64,000 bases of DNA from Colletotrichum lupini (lineage: Eukaryota > Ascomycota > Sordariomycetes > Glomerellales > Glomerellaceae), in contig NC_064675.1 in the NCBI RefSeq assembly GCF_023278565.1, positions 6,820,001 to 6,884,000 of the forward strand. The letters run 5' to 3'. Numbering within the stretch: position 1 is the stretch's first letter; each line of letters opens with the position of its first letter. Below, piece by piece: positions 11,346 to 24,129 of the stretch. Under the pieces are notes generated by a model. That model saw only the letters and a program-made list of their open reading frames with translations, was not told the origin of the DNA and made no database searches. Made by a program: the position numbers and the translations under genes.

Positions 11346-12911
11346 GATGGAGGAATCTAATCTAGATGATATCTGGTGATGGGCGAGGCGTTTGGGCGCT
11401 CGGATGGCGTGGATCGTTTGGCTTGCGCCAGTCGAAATCGTTCAATATCGATGACGATTCCTGGATTGGAAAACCAATTGATTCGCAAAAAAAGAGCGCA
11501 CGATGAACGGGGACAGGTTGCAGCCAATTGCGCGGTGTTAAAGGCAGAGTGATTGACTCGGCGACGTTTTCTGAGGTGAAATGAGAAGAAGACGAGGCGT
11601 GCGGTGCTGGGCAGCTTCGGTCGCGGGAGGAGCTTTGGCCTTTGGATTCTGCTCTGTTGAGTGCAGGTGCGGTGCGGGTGCTCTCCACTGTCGTTCCTGC
11701 TCCCATCCGGGCGGTGCTGCTGACGTAAGAGGATCAAGCTATTAAGTTTGGCGCGGAAACTACGACCGGGGACTTCAAGGAAGGTGTCTTACGCGACGCG
11801 ATGACAGTGGGATCAGCGTGGGGCATCGACCGTTGGCTTCCATAGGTTCCCTGTCAGTACGTACTTATGCACTCCAGAAGAAGATTAGCGCACGTGATTT
11901 ATCCACCCATCCTTCCTGTTGGGTCCAAAATTCGGGAAGGCATGCCCGGAAGGTAAAGCATCTGGGGAAGGAAGCTATGGGATAATGGTCAGGTCAGATG
12001 GAAGGCAACCTGCCCCAGGACTTCTTGTGCCTCGGTAATGCTGTTCTTCTTCCAGCTTCTTTGTTGAATCTTTGCGAGTATACCCATTCTCTGTGAAATC
12101 CCGGCTTCATGTTTCAATCCCGAACACGTCCAGTTTCTCCTGCACAGCCATCTTGAGGCGACAAGCGCGGCTTCCACGGCCGCTAGGGTAGCAGCGACTA
12201 GCTACCTGCAGTAGCAGGCAGTATCCTCTTTGGCTTCAAGAATAACAGCTTGGTCTCGCTTTTCTTCAACGCCATGTTTGCATTCTGCTGTGTTGACTCT
12301 TTCAGTCTCTGCATCAAACTGAGCTACCGATTAATACCCAAAGAGCAAAGGCGGGGACGATCGGTCAAGTCCACACGCTCGGCGCACCACCATACTTCGA
12401 ACCGTCTCATTCAATAATGCAGCTTTGATGTTGAGGCCTGCCTCCCTCTCGTCTCGACTCAACAAAGGAAGAAGCCCAGGCAACCATGTGATCCTTGGCC
12501 AACGACTGTCTTCTCGTTTTGCTGGGTTTTGGCGTCCGGCGACAAGGGGGTAGAAGGCTCAGACCCGCCAATCTGCAATTACGTGCTATAAGCCGCATGA
12601 CTGCCGCAAAATCCTCAGTTCATCGTCATGGAATTGGCTCAATTCGCCCTTTGCAGAGCGGCGCAGTGGGTGACCCTTGTCGCTGGATCGTTGCAACCCT
12701 ACAGGCTACTTCAACACGCCGAATGTCATCCTTCCCGCGGCTACCTCTTCACCATTTGGATGCGTTGCCCTCAACGGAATGGATGGGGCAACGAGGCAGC
12801 TAGCATGGGCAGTGGTCAATTTAAACCGATAGCAATGGACCATTTCCCTTCCCATCACTAGGCTCTTGACCCGAGATTTATCGACATTACTCGCGAGTTC
12901 AGAGAGTCACC
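11346..12911. other. 1.6-kb divergent intergenic region
   Basis: Upstream regions of the chromodomain gene (-) and the NACHT-ankyrin gene (+). Frames such as 11357-11737 (-) overlap the likely leader of the chromodomain gene and show no coding features. No motif stands out. Confidence 0.5.
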
Positions 12912-15900
12912 ATGGAAGCAGTCGGCGGGGCCGCTGCCATCTTGCAGCTGATCGATGTGGCACTCAAGACCACCATCCAAGTATACAAGATCTACGCAGA
13001 TTTCAGAGATGCCAAAGACACCCATAAAAGATTGGCGAGGGAGATGCGCGACCTCGTTCGCGTCCTTCAGCAGCTACTGGATGTAGTCCTAGACAGCGAT
13101 CCCGATAAACCGAAATCTGGACATGCAGAAGCTCTGCGGGAGATGTTGGAAGGAGAAGACAGCATTGTGGCGTGTTGCCAAAAGGATGTTATCGAAGTCT
13201 CCAATCTCCTAGGAGAGATCCCGTCAGCGTCATGGCCAATACGGAAGAGGAAGATTGACCGAATTCTCTCCAATATTGCATCAACTCGGGCACAACTTGG
13301 CCTTGCTGTTCAGACACAGTCAATGTAAGATCCCAGTATGCAACAGACACTGGTCGGAAAACTGATCGAATCAGGGCTGTTGTGTTAGACATCCGTCGCA
13401 CGCTGGATAGACATGAATCCTACATGAGACAACACGTTGAGTCCGAGTCGAACAAGGCGATTTTTGGTTGGTTGAATCCACCCGACGTCTGGGAAAGCCT
13501 GAAAAATGCGCTGCAAAAACGACAGCCAGGTACCGGCGAATGGCTAACGAAGACGCCCGAATTCGAGTACTGGAAAAGAAATCCGGGTAGCCTTTGGTTG
13601 TCCGGCATGCCAGGAGCCGGAAAGACCATCATGAGCTCGACCATAGTGACGTTTATGCTGAGCGAAGCTCAAACATCTGCGTCGGCTGTTGTCTACTCGT
13701 ACTTCGATTTCTCGAATGAGTCGCAACAAGAAGCTCAATCGTTTCTCCGGACATGCATCGCCCAACTTGCAGCAAAGAACCCTGCGGCTTACGATATTCT
13801 TGTCGGCCTCCGCAATCGATGCTCGGAAGCCCAAGGTCAACAGCCCAGACTTGAAGAGCTTCTTGCAGCAACATTAGCAGCCCTGGGGTGCTTTTCCCAA
13901 GCGTTTGTTGTAGTCGATGCGCTGGATGAGTGTTCAGAACATGGAAAGTTGCTGAACATAGTCAAAGAGCTCCAGTCCGTACGCAATCTTCACCTGGTCC
14001 TCCTGAGTCGCCCAGAACAGGAAATCGAAAAGGCACTATCATCTTCCGCGAAAGAGTTGCCATTGCGGGGCGCTGAGGTTGACCAAGATATTGCGGCCTA
14101 CATCCAAGAAAGAATCCACCGTTCAGGTGAAATGCAAGAATGGACTGGGGAAGACAGGGAAAAAGTCGAGGCCCAGCTAACTGAAATGGCCGGTGGGATG
14201 TGAGTTTCTTTCTACCCACTTACTCTGAGGAGCTAGAACGCAGCTGACCCGAGACAATGTGAAGGTTCCGTTGGGTTCAATGCCAGTTGGACTCTTTGGA
14301 GAAGTGCATTGATTCTAATCAAGTTGACGAGACTCTAGCCTCTTTACCGCCCGACCTGCCGTCAACATATGAAAGAATACTAGTTAATCTGGATGTCAAG
14401 TCGGCGGCGCGAGTTCGAGACGTCATGGTAGCACTGGCCTTTGCTCGAAGACCTCTGCAGGTTGGCGAAGTCATGGATATTGTCAGTATATCCATCACCG
14501 ACTACCCTCGAGCGAAGAAGAGTGGAAACACAGTCTACCTGAACCAGCTGCTGTCTCTCTGCTCCAGCATGGTATCGATCTCCACGAGTGGAAGTGGCGA
14601 GAAGAAAAAGCAAGAAATGCGGCTGGCGCATGCCTCGGTCAAGGACTATCTAGTCTCCAAACAGCTACGCAGCGGACCAGCATCTGCATTCTACACAACA
14701 CCTAGCCAAGGACACCTCCTCATGGCCGCCAAGAGTATTGCATGCCTGCTGAATCAGAACGACGTCAGCGACTTTGGACCACATACCTTGGAAGAGGTTC
14801 CATTTCTACTGTACTCTGCTCTGAACTGGGTCCATCACGCGAGGGATGCGAATCTGGAGACCAACCGTGGCAGCCTTGACGACTTGATTTTTGCCTTGTT
14901 TCATCGTGATGGGGACGCTTACATCAATTGGCACCGCGTGACAGGCCGACATGGGCCTGCAACACCAGTGGAGGGCTACGCGTGGGACATACACATTAGA
15001 GACGGCAGTAAACTGATTGACGGCGGTCGACCATGCCCCAAGGAACGACTGCTAAACGGCCACCAGATTGATCGTCCGCTCCACCACGCACTACAATGGA
15101 ACCTTTGGCGCGTCGTTCAGCGTCTTCTTGATGCTGGCCATGATCCCAACGGTTACAGTAAAGGGAATCGTGCTCCACTTCACTATGGGGTACTTCAACG
15201 GGCTCTGGAGTCAATGGATCTTATCCTTCATCGGGGCGGGAATGTTGACATCGGTGACTGGATTGGCGACACACCAGCCATGTTCTGCGCTTACAAGGCT
15301 AAAGATCCAGTGACGATGGAGTGGTTGATGGACCACGGCGCAAGTCTTTTCCCCGTCAGCAGGAGGTCCGGCAATCTCTTGCAATGCGCAGCTATGGAGG
15401 GTGATCCGGATGTGTTGGAAGTGATCTTGCGGAAAAAGCCGCTCAACGTATCTCCGGACATTGGAGTTGATCACAATTATAACGAGATCGCCGACCTTGC
15501 CACGCCACTTCAATGTGCAGCGTATGCGGGTAACTTGGCATGCATCGAGCTTTTGCTGAAGTACGGTGCCAACGTTAACTTGGCTAAAGGCAAAGTTGGG
15601 ACAGCTCTTCATGCTGCAGGTGCTTCGGGAAATTTGGAGGCCTTTCAACTCCTGTTGGAGAGGGGTGCGGATCCGAACGTCGTCAATGGCCAATACGGTA
15701 GTGTTCTTTGGGCTGCTGCGTATGGTGGCGACCGTGAATGCGTCCGCATTTGTTTACAGCGGGGACTGTCCATCGATGAGTTGAGAACCATCCGCCTCTT
15801 TCCCGAGAAGAAATGGCTGGATCTTTTTGACGATGAAAGAGACAAGCTCATGTCTGACATCATCAGAAATGCAGGCGATCGCTACTGCCGAGACATCTTT

Positions 15901-16350
15901 GACGCTGCCCGTTCGGGGATGACTTCGCGTGTCAAAGCATATCTCGATGGCGCCGAGGACCGTAAGGCTGAACTGGAAAAGAAGCATGAAATACATATGC
16001 GAACGCCACTGAGCTGGGCGGCGGCTGGGGGTCATATCGAAACGGTGAAGTACTTGGCCATGGAGGGCGCAAATCTTAACGTATGGGGAAGAGGCCTCGA
16101 GACGCCACTCGAATTTGGCTGCCTTGCTGGTCGCTTGGATATGGTTAAGTGCTTGTTGGCTTTAGGGGCCAGAGCCGAGTTTCGGCAGGCGGGCAAATAT
16201 CGAACAGCTGTAGTGTGTGCTGAGATGAGTGGCAACAAGGAGCTGGTCGAGTTTTTGAAGGCATTGGAGGAGGATCGGACCGTGACGTTCGAGTTCGAGG
16301 GGCAGACCTATGAGCATGATGGCGATAAGGGTTACAAGCGAAAGCAGTAA
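12912..16350 (+). CDS. NACHT-ankyrin STAND (NLR-like) protein
   Basis: Three exons, 12912-13324, 13375-14199 and 14265-16350. The introns are 50 and 65 bases (GTAAGA...CAG and GTGAGT...AAG), both phase 2. Product 1107 aa. Residues 1-140 are an alpha-helical N-terminal domain of the kind found in fungal STAND proteins (MEAVGGAAAILQLIDVALK). The NACHT NTPase follows, with Walker A GMPGAGKT at 215-222 and Walker B VVVDALDEC at about 316-324. The LLSRPE sensor and GMFRWVQCQLDSL (rebuilt across intron 2) mark the winged-helix side. A helical linker runs to about 680 (LAHASVKDYL). Ankyrin-type repeats then fill about 680-1075 (for example TPLQCAAYAGNLACIELLLKYGANV). Such proteins oligomerise on ligand binding and act in non-self recognition or programmed cell death. 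All key residues are present, so it should be functional. The ATG context CACCATGG is strong. Confidence 0.93.
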
Positions 16351-17873
16351 TTGTATTATGTCTATTGGAGACTTTCGCTGCTCGAGAGGAGCATGCAGAG
16401 CTCTTGGAAGTTGCCTCCGGAAATCTGGACCCCGTATCGGCGCTATGAAACCGGGCGTCTCCACTTCATCGGCCGGTCAATTGTGGATGTGGTACGGAGA
16501 GGGTGGGGATCCCGGCACCGGTAACGGAGCTTCGTGAACAGGCGGCGGAAGAAGAGACGGCCCTCGTCTACCGAGTATCCGTCTCTATTCCGTACCATGG
16601 GTGCAGAGATGTGGAGGAAAGATCCGTACGGAGCACTTCGTACCCTGTCAAGTTCTCACTTATCACCGACCCCATGTTCACCTGTGACTTGCAGGACGTT
16701 TGCTGCCAGAGAGCCGTGGTTTAATGGAATGGCTGGGGTAATTTCCCCGAGACAAGTGTGCGCAGCCCCAGGAGAACTCAGAAGCGACAAAAGCATGTCA
16801 TGGAGCATTAAAGGTTGGCTCTGAAAGAGTAAAAAAAGGTAAGCGGTCACTCTCAAGACTGACGACACCATTTTCTTCATCCCAGGTGATTCGTCGATTG
16901 AAGAGTGCAGCCGTCTAAAAAAGGAACAGGGCAGCATCGTCCACTCGGCATGGCACCCCGGAAGTTGAACCCAGTCCCAGCGATTCGCGAAATTTGGAGG
17001 TGAGGATACATCCCACTCATTCCGCCTGATTGGAGCTTCCCGGGATCCGAGGATGTATGAGTGCCGCAGATATCAGTGATGTGGGCAGACAAAGTTGACA
17101 ATCGTGGAGGTTGGGCGACGTTTGGGCGCAGCCAGGTGAGTGTGCGAGTATCCGCAAAGTTGAAGGTTGAGTGGAACCCCCCAGCCACTGGAATTGTCGA
17201 CACCCGACGGGGCCCACGGGGGGACCTGAAGGCGCGAGAAGATGGGCGCTGCCCCGCCGAGCTGGACGACACCACAGCAGCGCTGCACGTAATTAAATGT
17301 GGTGCGATTTAAGTGGACGTTGGGAATTTGTTAGTGCATACGAAAGTACGGAGTACTCTCTGTGTTCGTTTCCCAGCCACTTTGAATCTTTACGAAAGTC
17401 AAGTTGTCAAACCCTGAAATGTCCGAGAGCCCAAATTCTTTCTCTCGCTCGGGTACATTGTCTGTTCCTCTTTTTGCTTTTGAGTTCGGATAGTATCATC
17501 CTTTTCCCTTCTCCCGTTAGCTTCCGCGCCTGGCGAGATCTTGCAACCACGCTTCTTTTTCTTCTGTGTGTTGGCATCGTCTGAGTTGAGACACAGGCAC
17601 CAGACACAGACATACAGAGAGAGACAAGACAAGCCCCTCAATCCAACGGTTCTCAACGGTCACTCCCGGCCTATCTTACCTAGTCCATCTTGAGTTGTCT
17701 TTTCAGGATCAATCTCACTTCACGTCAAACCTGTCAAAACACTAAAAACCAAACGTCAACTCTATCCTCACCTCACCAACATCACCACCACCAAATTCAC
17801 AACCATTCTGCCCCAACACCACCACCACCCCGCCGCCGCCGCAAGAGACATCGATCCCGTCTCGTTTGCCATC
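16351..17873. other. 1.5-kb intergenic region
   Basis: 3' flank of the NACHT-ankyrin gene and promoter/leader of the next gene. From about 17600 to 17870 the plus strand is C/A-rich (CACCACCAC, CCGCCGCCGC), typical of a fungal 5' UTR. TACGGAGTAC occurs at 17347-17356. No coding frame is supported. Confidence 0.5.
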
Positions 17874-19468
17874 ATGGCCATGGGACTCCAGCAGCAGCAA
17901 CACACCCAGGGCTCGCCGCCCATCCACTTCCCCGGCGACTTTGTCGAGTACGGCCAGCAGTACGACAACAACAGCGGCTACCACAGCGACCCGTCCTCTT
18001 CTCAACAGCGTCAATCCCGCGGCGAGGGCGGCAGGAACGGCCGGTATCGAAGACCGCGTTCCCCTTCCCTCGACGACGATTCTCGCTTCACTACCGGGCC
18101 CAGCGGCGGTGAGGATCCGCGGGCTAGCTCTGACGCTGCGCTGCATGATGCCGTGCTCGCGCAGGCGCCCCATCAACAGGTGAGTTTACAGACGTAAAGT
18201 TCAATTAGGGGAATTTTTGAGATGAGGGATCGATCGGAGAGTGAGGGTTGTAAAAGAAAAAAAAAAAGCAATGGCTCGGCGAAACACGCACCAGCCACGC
18301 TCAATTCCAATACACCTCAACCACCCACCCCCTTATCTCTCTCACCCCAGCACTCAAGAACTCACTTCACCCAACTCACCTCACCTCACTTCATCTCACT
18401 CACTCACTCACTACCCAAACTCACAATCTCCAACTCATCTCACTGAAGGGCGGCTTTTGAGACCGCCCTCCCCCCAACACCCAACACCCTACACACAAAA
18501 TCACAAAACACAACGCACAAACACACACGCACATACACAACCCGCATCGTCACCGAAAAAACCATCTGACCGCAATGCAGCAGCGCGTGATCCCAACAAA
18601 CGGCCGCAACGGAGGCCAACCCCGCGCCGCAGGCCCTCGCGCACCCCCCGCCGCCGCAAACGCATCCCAGAACCGCCGCTCCCAGCCCCCGCCAGTCAAC
18701 TCCCAGCTGCCGCCCTACATGGGCGAGAACCCCGACGAATGGAGCCCGTCCAAGGACGCCGCAGGAGCAGGAGGCTACTCCCGCCGCCGCACAGAGCGCC
18801 ACGCCCGCCGGCAATCCTCCACCGGCAGCCGCGCCCCGGGAGCCCCGGACCCGCCCCAAATGAGCGGCGGCGCGTCCCCGCGCGGCCCGCCCGAAAGCCA
18901 GCACTCTCCCAGAGATAGACTCCCGTCCCAGCAGCTACAGCAGCAACAGCGAGAGCAGCACATTCCCAACCCGGCAGGCGGTCTTCGCCCTCCCTCCCCG
19001 CCAGCCGTGAACGAGAGCACCCTCAGCGACATCAGCCGCGTCAACAGCCCCAGCATCTCCAAATCCGTCCTCGAGCCCCTCCAGCGCAAGATGCTCGAGT
19101 ACCACCGCCTCATGGACGAAGCTCAGGGTCAGATGGCGCAGTACGACGAGGAGCTCCGCCTCCTGCAGGAGCGCCGCCGTCTAGCCGAGCAGAGATTCGT
19201 CGATGCAAAGACTAAGCACGATGAGTACGAGAGGCAGCACCTCGATGTCGAGCGTGCGCTGCGCGGTGATTATGCGCCGCCTCAGCAGGTGCAGCAGCAG
19301 CAGATGATGCAGCAGCAGCAGAGTCAGCAGCAGATGTATCAGAATAGTCCGCCCAGGACGGTGCCGAGACCGGCGTCGAGTATTATGAGCTATGATGATC
19401 GGCCGATGAGCGGGCACAGCTCGGGCCCAAAAAAGGGGAAGCTGAGGTTCAGTTTGTTTGGGAGGTAG
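17874..19468 (+). CDS. Q-rich coiled-coil protein, unknown function
   Basis: Two exons, 17874-18179 and 18581-19468, joined by an unusually long 401-base intron (GTGAGT...GCAATGCAG, phase 0). Product 397 aa. Exon 1 and residues 103-260 are low-complexity, R/P/S/Q-rich and probably disordered. Residues about 263-330 form one charged coiled coil (LEPLQRKMLEYHRLMDEAQG, then EELRLLQERRRLAEQRF). A glutamine tract (335-360, CAG codons) and a basic C-terminus ending GKLRFSLFGR follow. No catalytic motif, signal peptide or membrane segment is visible. I do not recognise a named family; a scaffold or RNA/cytoskeleton-associated role would be guesswork. A second ATG two codons later (17880) could be the true start. 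The intron holds CACT-rich and C/A-rich tracts. A transcript starting at ATG 18575 inside the intron end would give an N-terminally short form. Confidence 0.75.
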
Positions 19469-20664
19469 ATGTGTTTGGGAGGCTGGGGACGATAGATTGT
19501 GTGTTGTTTGGGTGGATAGAGCGGCTTTAGAGAGAGGCCCTTTTTGCTCGCAACTTCTTTTGTGTTAATATTCTTATGGATGGGGGGGGTTTCTGGGATG
19601 GAGGACAAAGGGGCTGTCATGTTTGGATGATGGCATCGATGTAATGACGGGAGCAACGTACAATATGGTATATCAAAGATTGGTTTCATGGCAAATATGA
19701 TTTCATTGTTTATTGTGTTTTTGTTTCTTGGAAGCTGATGCTGTTGGCGTTGTCATTGCATCACTTCACTCGAAACTCACCCCAATTTGGCCTTTAGTTG
19801 GCTACTGGGAAAGCAAGAACCAGAAACTTGGTTTATTGGTTGATCGAGATATAGTGAGTGGAGGGCTGGCTATCTCCTAGACAAACCAAATGACAATCAT
19901 GCAAGTCTGCTATAGATGAGTTGTTGTTAGAACATGCCACGTACGCAGTCATCCCAGACTCCCAGCTCAAAGCTCCCAATGCAACTTGTTTGGGTGAGAA
20001 TATCGCAGACCTCACAAGGCATTTTGCTGCCATGCCAGTAGCTTATATTCCATTGCTGCAAACACCTTATTCTGCTGTTACAGTAGCTTCTGTTCTTAGA
20101 GAACTCTGGTCATCAGTCTCTCGACAAGAACAGCCAAGTATATATTGAGCCACAACATTTCTCCCATGTGCTCTTAACCTCACATTCTCATACTCTCAAG
20201 CTTCCAGGTCATCAACATTCAAGGTCATCAAGCTTTTGGGAACCCAGATAGGGGCACCTACAAACTACCCCTGAGATCGTCTCTCATCCATAGCTGCTTC
20301 TATCCCCCAGTCATCTCTACCCGCGCGGATAGAGACGTTCAAATAAGAAATTCTCATGCATACATCATTGGCGTTTTGACTTGGACGTCACCTTTCTTGC
20401 TTCCTTTAGGTGGAAAGTTTATCCGAGCCAGAGGGCATCGGATGAATATTCAGCTCAACATGTCTGCTCCCGCGCCTCCAACTCGAATATCCAATCAGAT
20501 GCCCCGCTTTCCGTTTGCAAATGCTTCCTTCCTTCTTTCACTCGCCGCACTACGAATTCTTTTGACCGCTACATCCTTTTTTTGGTCTCCCACTTGAGTC
20601 GCGAGTGAAATATCATGAACCGCGCCGCGTCGCTCTCACCCTCGTTACTCGAACTCATCGCGAC
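19469..20664. other. 1.2-kb intergenic region
   Basis: 3' flank of the coiled-coil gene and upstream region of the ipa-family gene. No frame with coding character was seen. Confidence 0.5.
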
Positions 20665-23376
20665 ATGGCCTTCTCGTTACTCGCTCCCATGGATCAAATG
20701 GCAATAATCATGGATCAACTTAAGGAACCGGACAAAAGTCACATTTGCTCAGTCCTCCCGACCAAGAAGTTCCCCAACAGCCTTCTGACGCAGACTCATC
20801 GTGAGTTAGCCCGACTGTACGAGGCTCATGGTGAGACCGTGGTCGCCTACTGGAAGGGACTTGACCGACCGGGACGAGAGATCGTGTTGAGGAACAGCTC
20901 CATGTGCCCCGTTCTGAGATCCGTCCAATCCCCTGGCGCCGGGTTTTCTCATTTTCTCGGACCTGAGTGGAATCATGAAGACATCACCAATTCAGACAAC
21001 AATGTCTTCCTCGACGTTCTTGAACATCGCGCCACACAATCTCTCACCCACCAATTCACCATTGGCCCAAATGGCACACAAGGCGACTGCGTCTTCACCT
21101 GCGCAAGATTCGCTGAACATCTCATCCCGTGTCTTGAACACTTTGACGGCGACGTCATGGTATTTGAGGACTGTGAAGAGTACCCTCGCACTGCCGACAT
21201 CGTTGCCTACTGGGAAGCCATAGCCGGCGTCAGAACGGATCGCCATCTGTGGGTACCTGGACCTGTTGGTGAGCTGATTGTCGCGAGACAGATGTTCTGG
21301 GTAGAGATTCTTCATCGAGCGCTCGTCACCATCCTCACAGTTCTGGCCACCGATCGCAAACACCCAAACTGCACATGTCACGAACACGACAAGGGAGAGG
21401 TTCATGGGAACGAGGTTCTTCCTCAGCTCACACTCACTAGTGACTCCGGCCTCCGGCCCTTCATCAACTTCATCAAAGCTGAAGAGGATGAGACAATTCT
21501 CTGGTCGCAGAAACTTCTGACAAAGCCTGATATTCTCCTGATGGAGGCTACGAACTAGTGGCTCAGCCTCCCAGAGAGAGTCCCAGACGCCAGCGGACAC
21601 ATACTCAGCGTGGGAGACCTTGACAGATACGTCGGGGCCTGCATCTTCGATCCCTACTACGCTGCTGAGAGGGATTCCAACACCTCTTACTACATTCGCG
21701 TCCTTCTATGTTCAATCCACATAATGGACAACTCGCGAAAGATGGCCAAACGACGCGACTTCCTGCTGCAGGAGCTATCAAACGTCCTTCACCTCAAGTT
21801 TCTGAAGTTGCTGGAGTGCGTCAAACGATGGCTCCAGTGCGGCAAAGCAGAAAAGTACTTCAAGCGTGTCCCAAACACTTACGATCACTTGGGCAGTGAA
21901 GTTGTAGTCGTCAAGGATCGAGTAATTGACAGCAAGAATCGCAAGATATACTACGGTATGCAGCTTTGCAAGCCAGGATTGACTCACAGACACGCCAGCT
22001 TCTGGCTCAGGAAGCTGGCCCCATACTACAAGAACAAAGTCCCAGGAGTTGCAACCATGGTCCCAGAGGGCGTTGAGTTCTCAGAGTTCCACACGAGCAT
22101 CAACTTCTCTAACCTCAATCTGCTCGTGAGCTTCATCTCTGATCTGGACAAACAACTGCGCCTCCCGCCCGTGAGCGATACGAAAGGGCAGCTGTACATT
22201 TCACGCGTCAAACAGCTGGAGGTCGAGCTCGCCACCGTCAAGAGGAACCTGGACCTTCGCAGGATCGCGCCCGACATTGACCGGCTAGCTGAGCCTCTCG
22301 TCACTTCCGCGGCAAAGGACAAGGTCGCCAATGCGATTGAGGAGAAGCTGGGCACCTCTCTTGCAAACCACTACTGGAACCTGGTGCAGAGCTGTGTCGA
22401 CAACTTTCCGGATCTCGGACACTACGAGAACAGCAGAGTCAACTTTGACGTCTGCTTCCCCAAGTCGTGTCAATGTGAGTCGGAGAAGTCGGCTGAGCCT
22501 GCCAAGAAGAAGAAGAGAAAGCCGAAGAAGAACAAACCGAAGAAAGTCGTAGAGGAGTCTGATGTCCTGCCGGAGCTTGAGGAGGGTCACGATGCCTGGG
22601 TCAACGATCTGAATACCCCGTGGCTGTCAAAGCCTGATGGGGATTCTTCGTGGGATGAGCTCGCGACTTCCGTGACCGGATCGCGCTCCTTGAATGAGCC
22701 CGAGCTCGATCTTCCCGGCGACGGTGTCTCCTTCAACGCTTCGCAGGACCCGGGCGACTCTGAGTCTGTACTTGCTGACGCTGAGCCGCAGGCTTCTGAT
22801 CCCTGGGCCAACTACCCCGAGGCCTCAGGCAGGGTTTCTGGTGCTGTAACTACGCCAACCGAGGCTAGCTTCGGCGAATCTCTTCACGAAGATGATCAAG
22901 AGCATGAGGGGCATAATGGAGATGATGACGAGCAGAATGAGAACCAGCGTCCTGACGAGGACGAACAGGAGATCGTGGAAGGCCCCCGCAACCAAGACGC
23001 CAGCCTCCTCCACAAACCTGACACAGAAGACGGACCCTCGACTCCTTCCCAAGAAGTCGTCTACGTCAGCGCCCGGACAGCAACCGTCATGGCAACAATG
23101 TTCGACAAGTCCCTCCACCAGGGATCTCTCACCTGGCCCGAGTTCATAGCCGCCATGGTTGAAGTAGGCTTCACCGCCGACAAGAAAAAGGGCTCCGCAA
23201 TCGCATTCGTACCCTTGCCGCGGGAAGACGGCACTTCGAGATGGAAGCAGTCGATTCAGTTCCACATCACGCACGGCAGCGCGTCGTCGAGGGTCGAGGG
23301 GTACCGGTCGCGTAAGATGGCCCATCGGTTGACGAAGGCTTTTGGATGGAATGCGAAGACGTTCCAGATTGCTTGA
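20665..23376 (+). pseudogene. 'Ipa'-type fungal protein interrupted by one in-frame TAG
   Basis: One long frame (903 codons before the final stop) is broken by TAG at 21556-21558. The frame resumes at once in the same phase and stays open for 605 codons. The N-terminal part has the family block around RELARLYEAHGETVVAYWKG, GPEWNHEDIT and FLDVLEHRATQSLT. The part just after the stop (WLSLPERVPD) is also typical. A lysine-rich nuclear-localisation-like run KKKKRKPKKNKPKK (about 22504) and an acidic region precede a C-terminal alpha-beta-alpha module (LTWPEFIAAMVEVGF, GSAIAFVPL, SIQFHITHG, MAHRLTKAFGW). This module recalls a HicA/dsRBD-like fold without the GSH histidine. I recognise the family as the abundant fungal 'ipa protein' group; its function is unknown. 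The first in-frame ATG is 20665. The stop could be a nonsense mutation, sequencing error or readthrough site. Confidence 0.75.
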
Positions 23377-23968
23377 TTGCTGGTTGGCACTGGCGGGATT
23401 TGTGCCACCGGGAGTCAAATTTTGCAGTAGCTAAGATCTTTGGCTTTTGCTGTAATTGGGGACGACTTCTGAAGATTGCGAAGATGTGGCGTATGTGGGG
23501 CACAGAGACACAGTGGTTTGCTTCTGTTCTTGGATGCTGGCAGGGACACGATATCGAGACTTTTGCTTCATCTGCACATGGTCCCGATTTTGTTTCTCCG
23601 GCATCCTTGGTTCGTTGATAGCTGCTGAGCATTCATGGCTCTTGATTTGTTTTGGACTTTGTTTTGTCAGTTGCTTTCTGTATTGACACTTCGCTTCTCT
23701 TCAATATGACAATCGCCCCTTTTTCCATTGCTTTCAACATTTCTCCCGATTTTATTTCCTCCAATTTGACCTAGATTCTATACGCCTGTATTCATTGCAT
23801 TCAAGATGTGTTATTCCATTCCATCATGACACGACTAGAACCTTTGGAATAGGGGCGTTCATCAATCCCCGAAACCGAACTACACCGCCGGTAGAATCTT
23901 CTTCCCCCGGGATAGCTGTTCGAACTCTCCCTCTGGCGTGTATGAGACGCTCAAGGGAATAACTCAAT

Positions 23969-24073
23969 GTTTTTGAGAGAACTTGGCCGCCTCTCGAGTA
24001 ACCAACAGGGTTCGAGGAGTCAGTTATGTCGAGAACCGGATCTCGTAAGTACATTGGATGTTCTCTCAAAAAC
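23969..24073. repeat. 14-bp perfect inverted repeat, 77-bp spacer
   Basis: GTTTTTGAGAGAAC at 23969-23982 is matched by its exact reverse complement at 24060-24073. It could be the termini of a MITE-like insertion or a hairpin; no clear target-site duplication is seen. Confidence 0.5.
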
Positions 24074-24129
24074 TATGCTTCCTTGTTGAGAATACCCATA
24101 ATAAGTTCACTGCAATCACCGTAGATTGA

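Noticed and set aside
18241..18918. 225-codon R/P-rich plus-strand frame
   Set aside because: It runs across the intron and, in another frame, exon 2 of the coiled-coil gene; composition reflects C/A-rich intron and GC-rich exon shadow.
22825..23418. 197-codon minus-strand frame
   Set aside because: Shadow of the ipa-type reading frame on the opposite strand, with no family resemblance.
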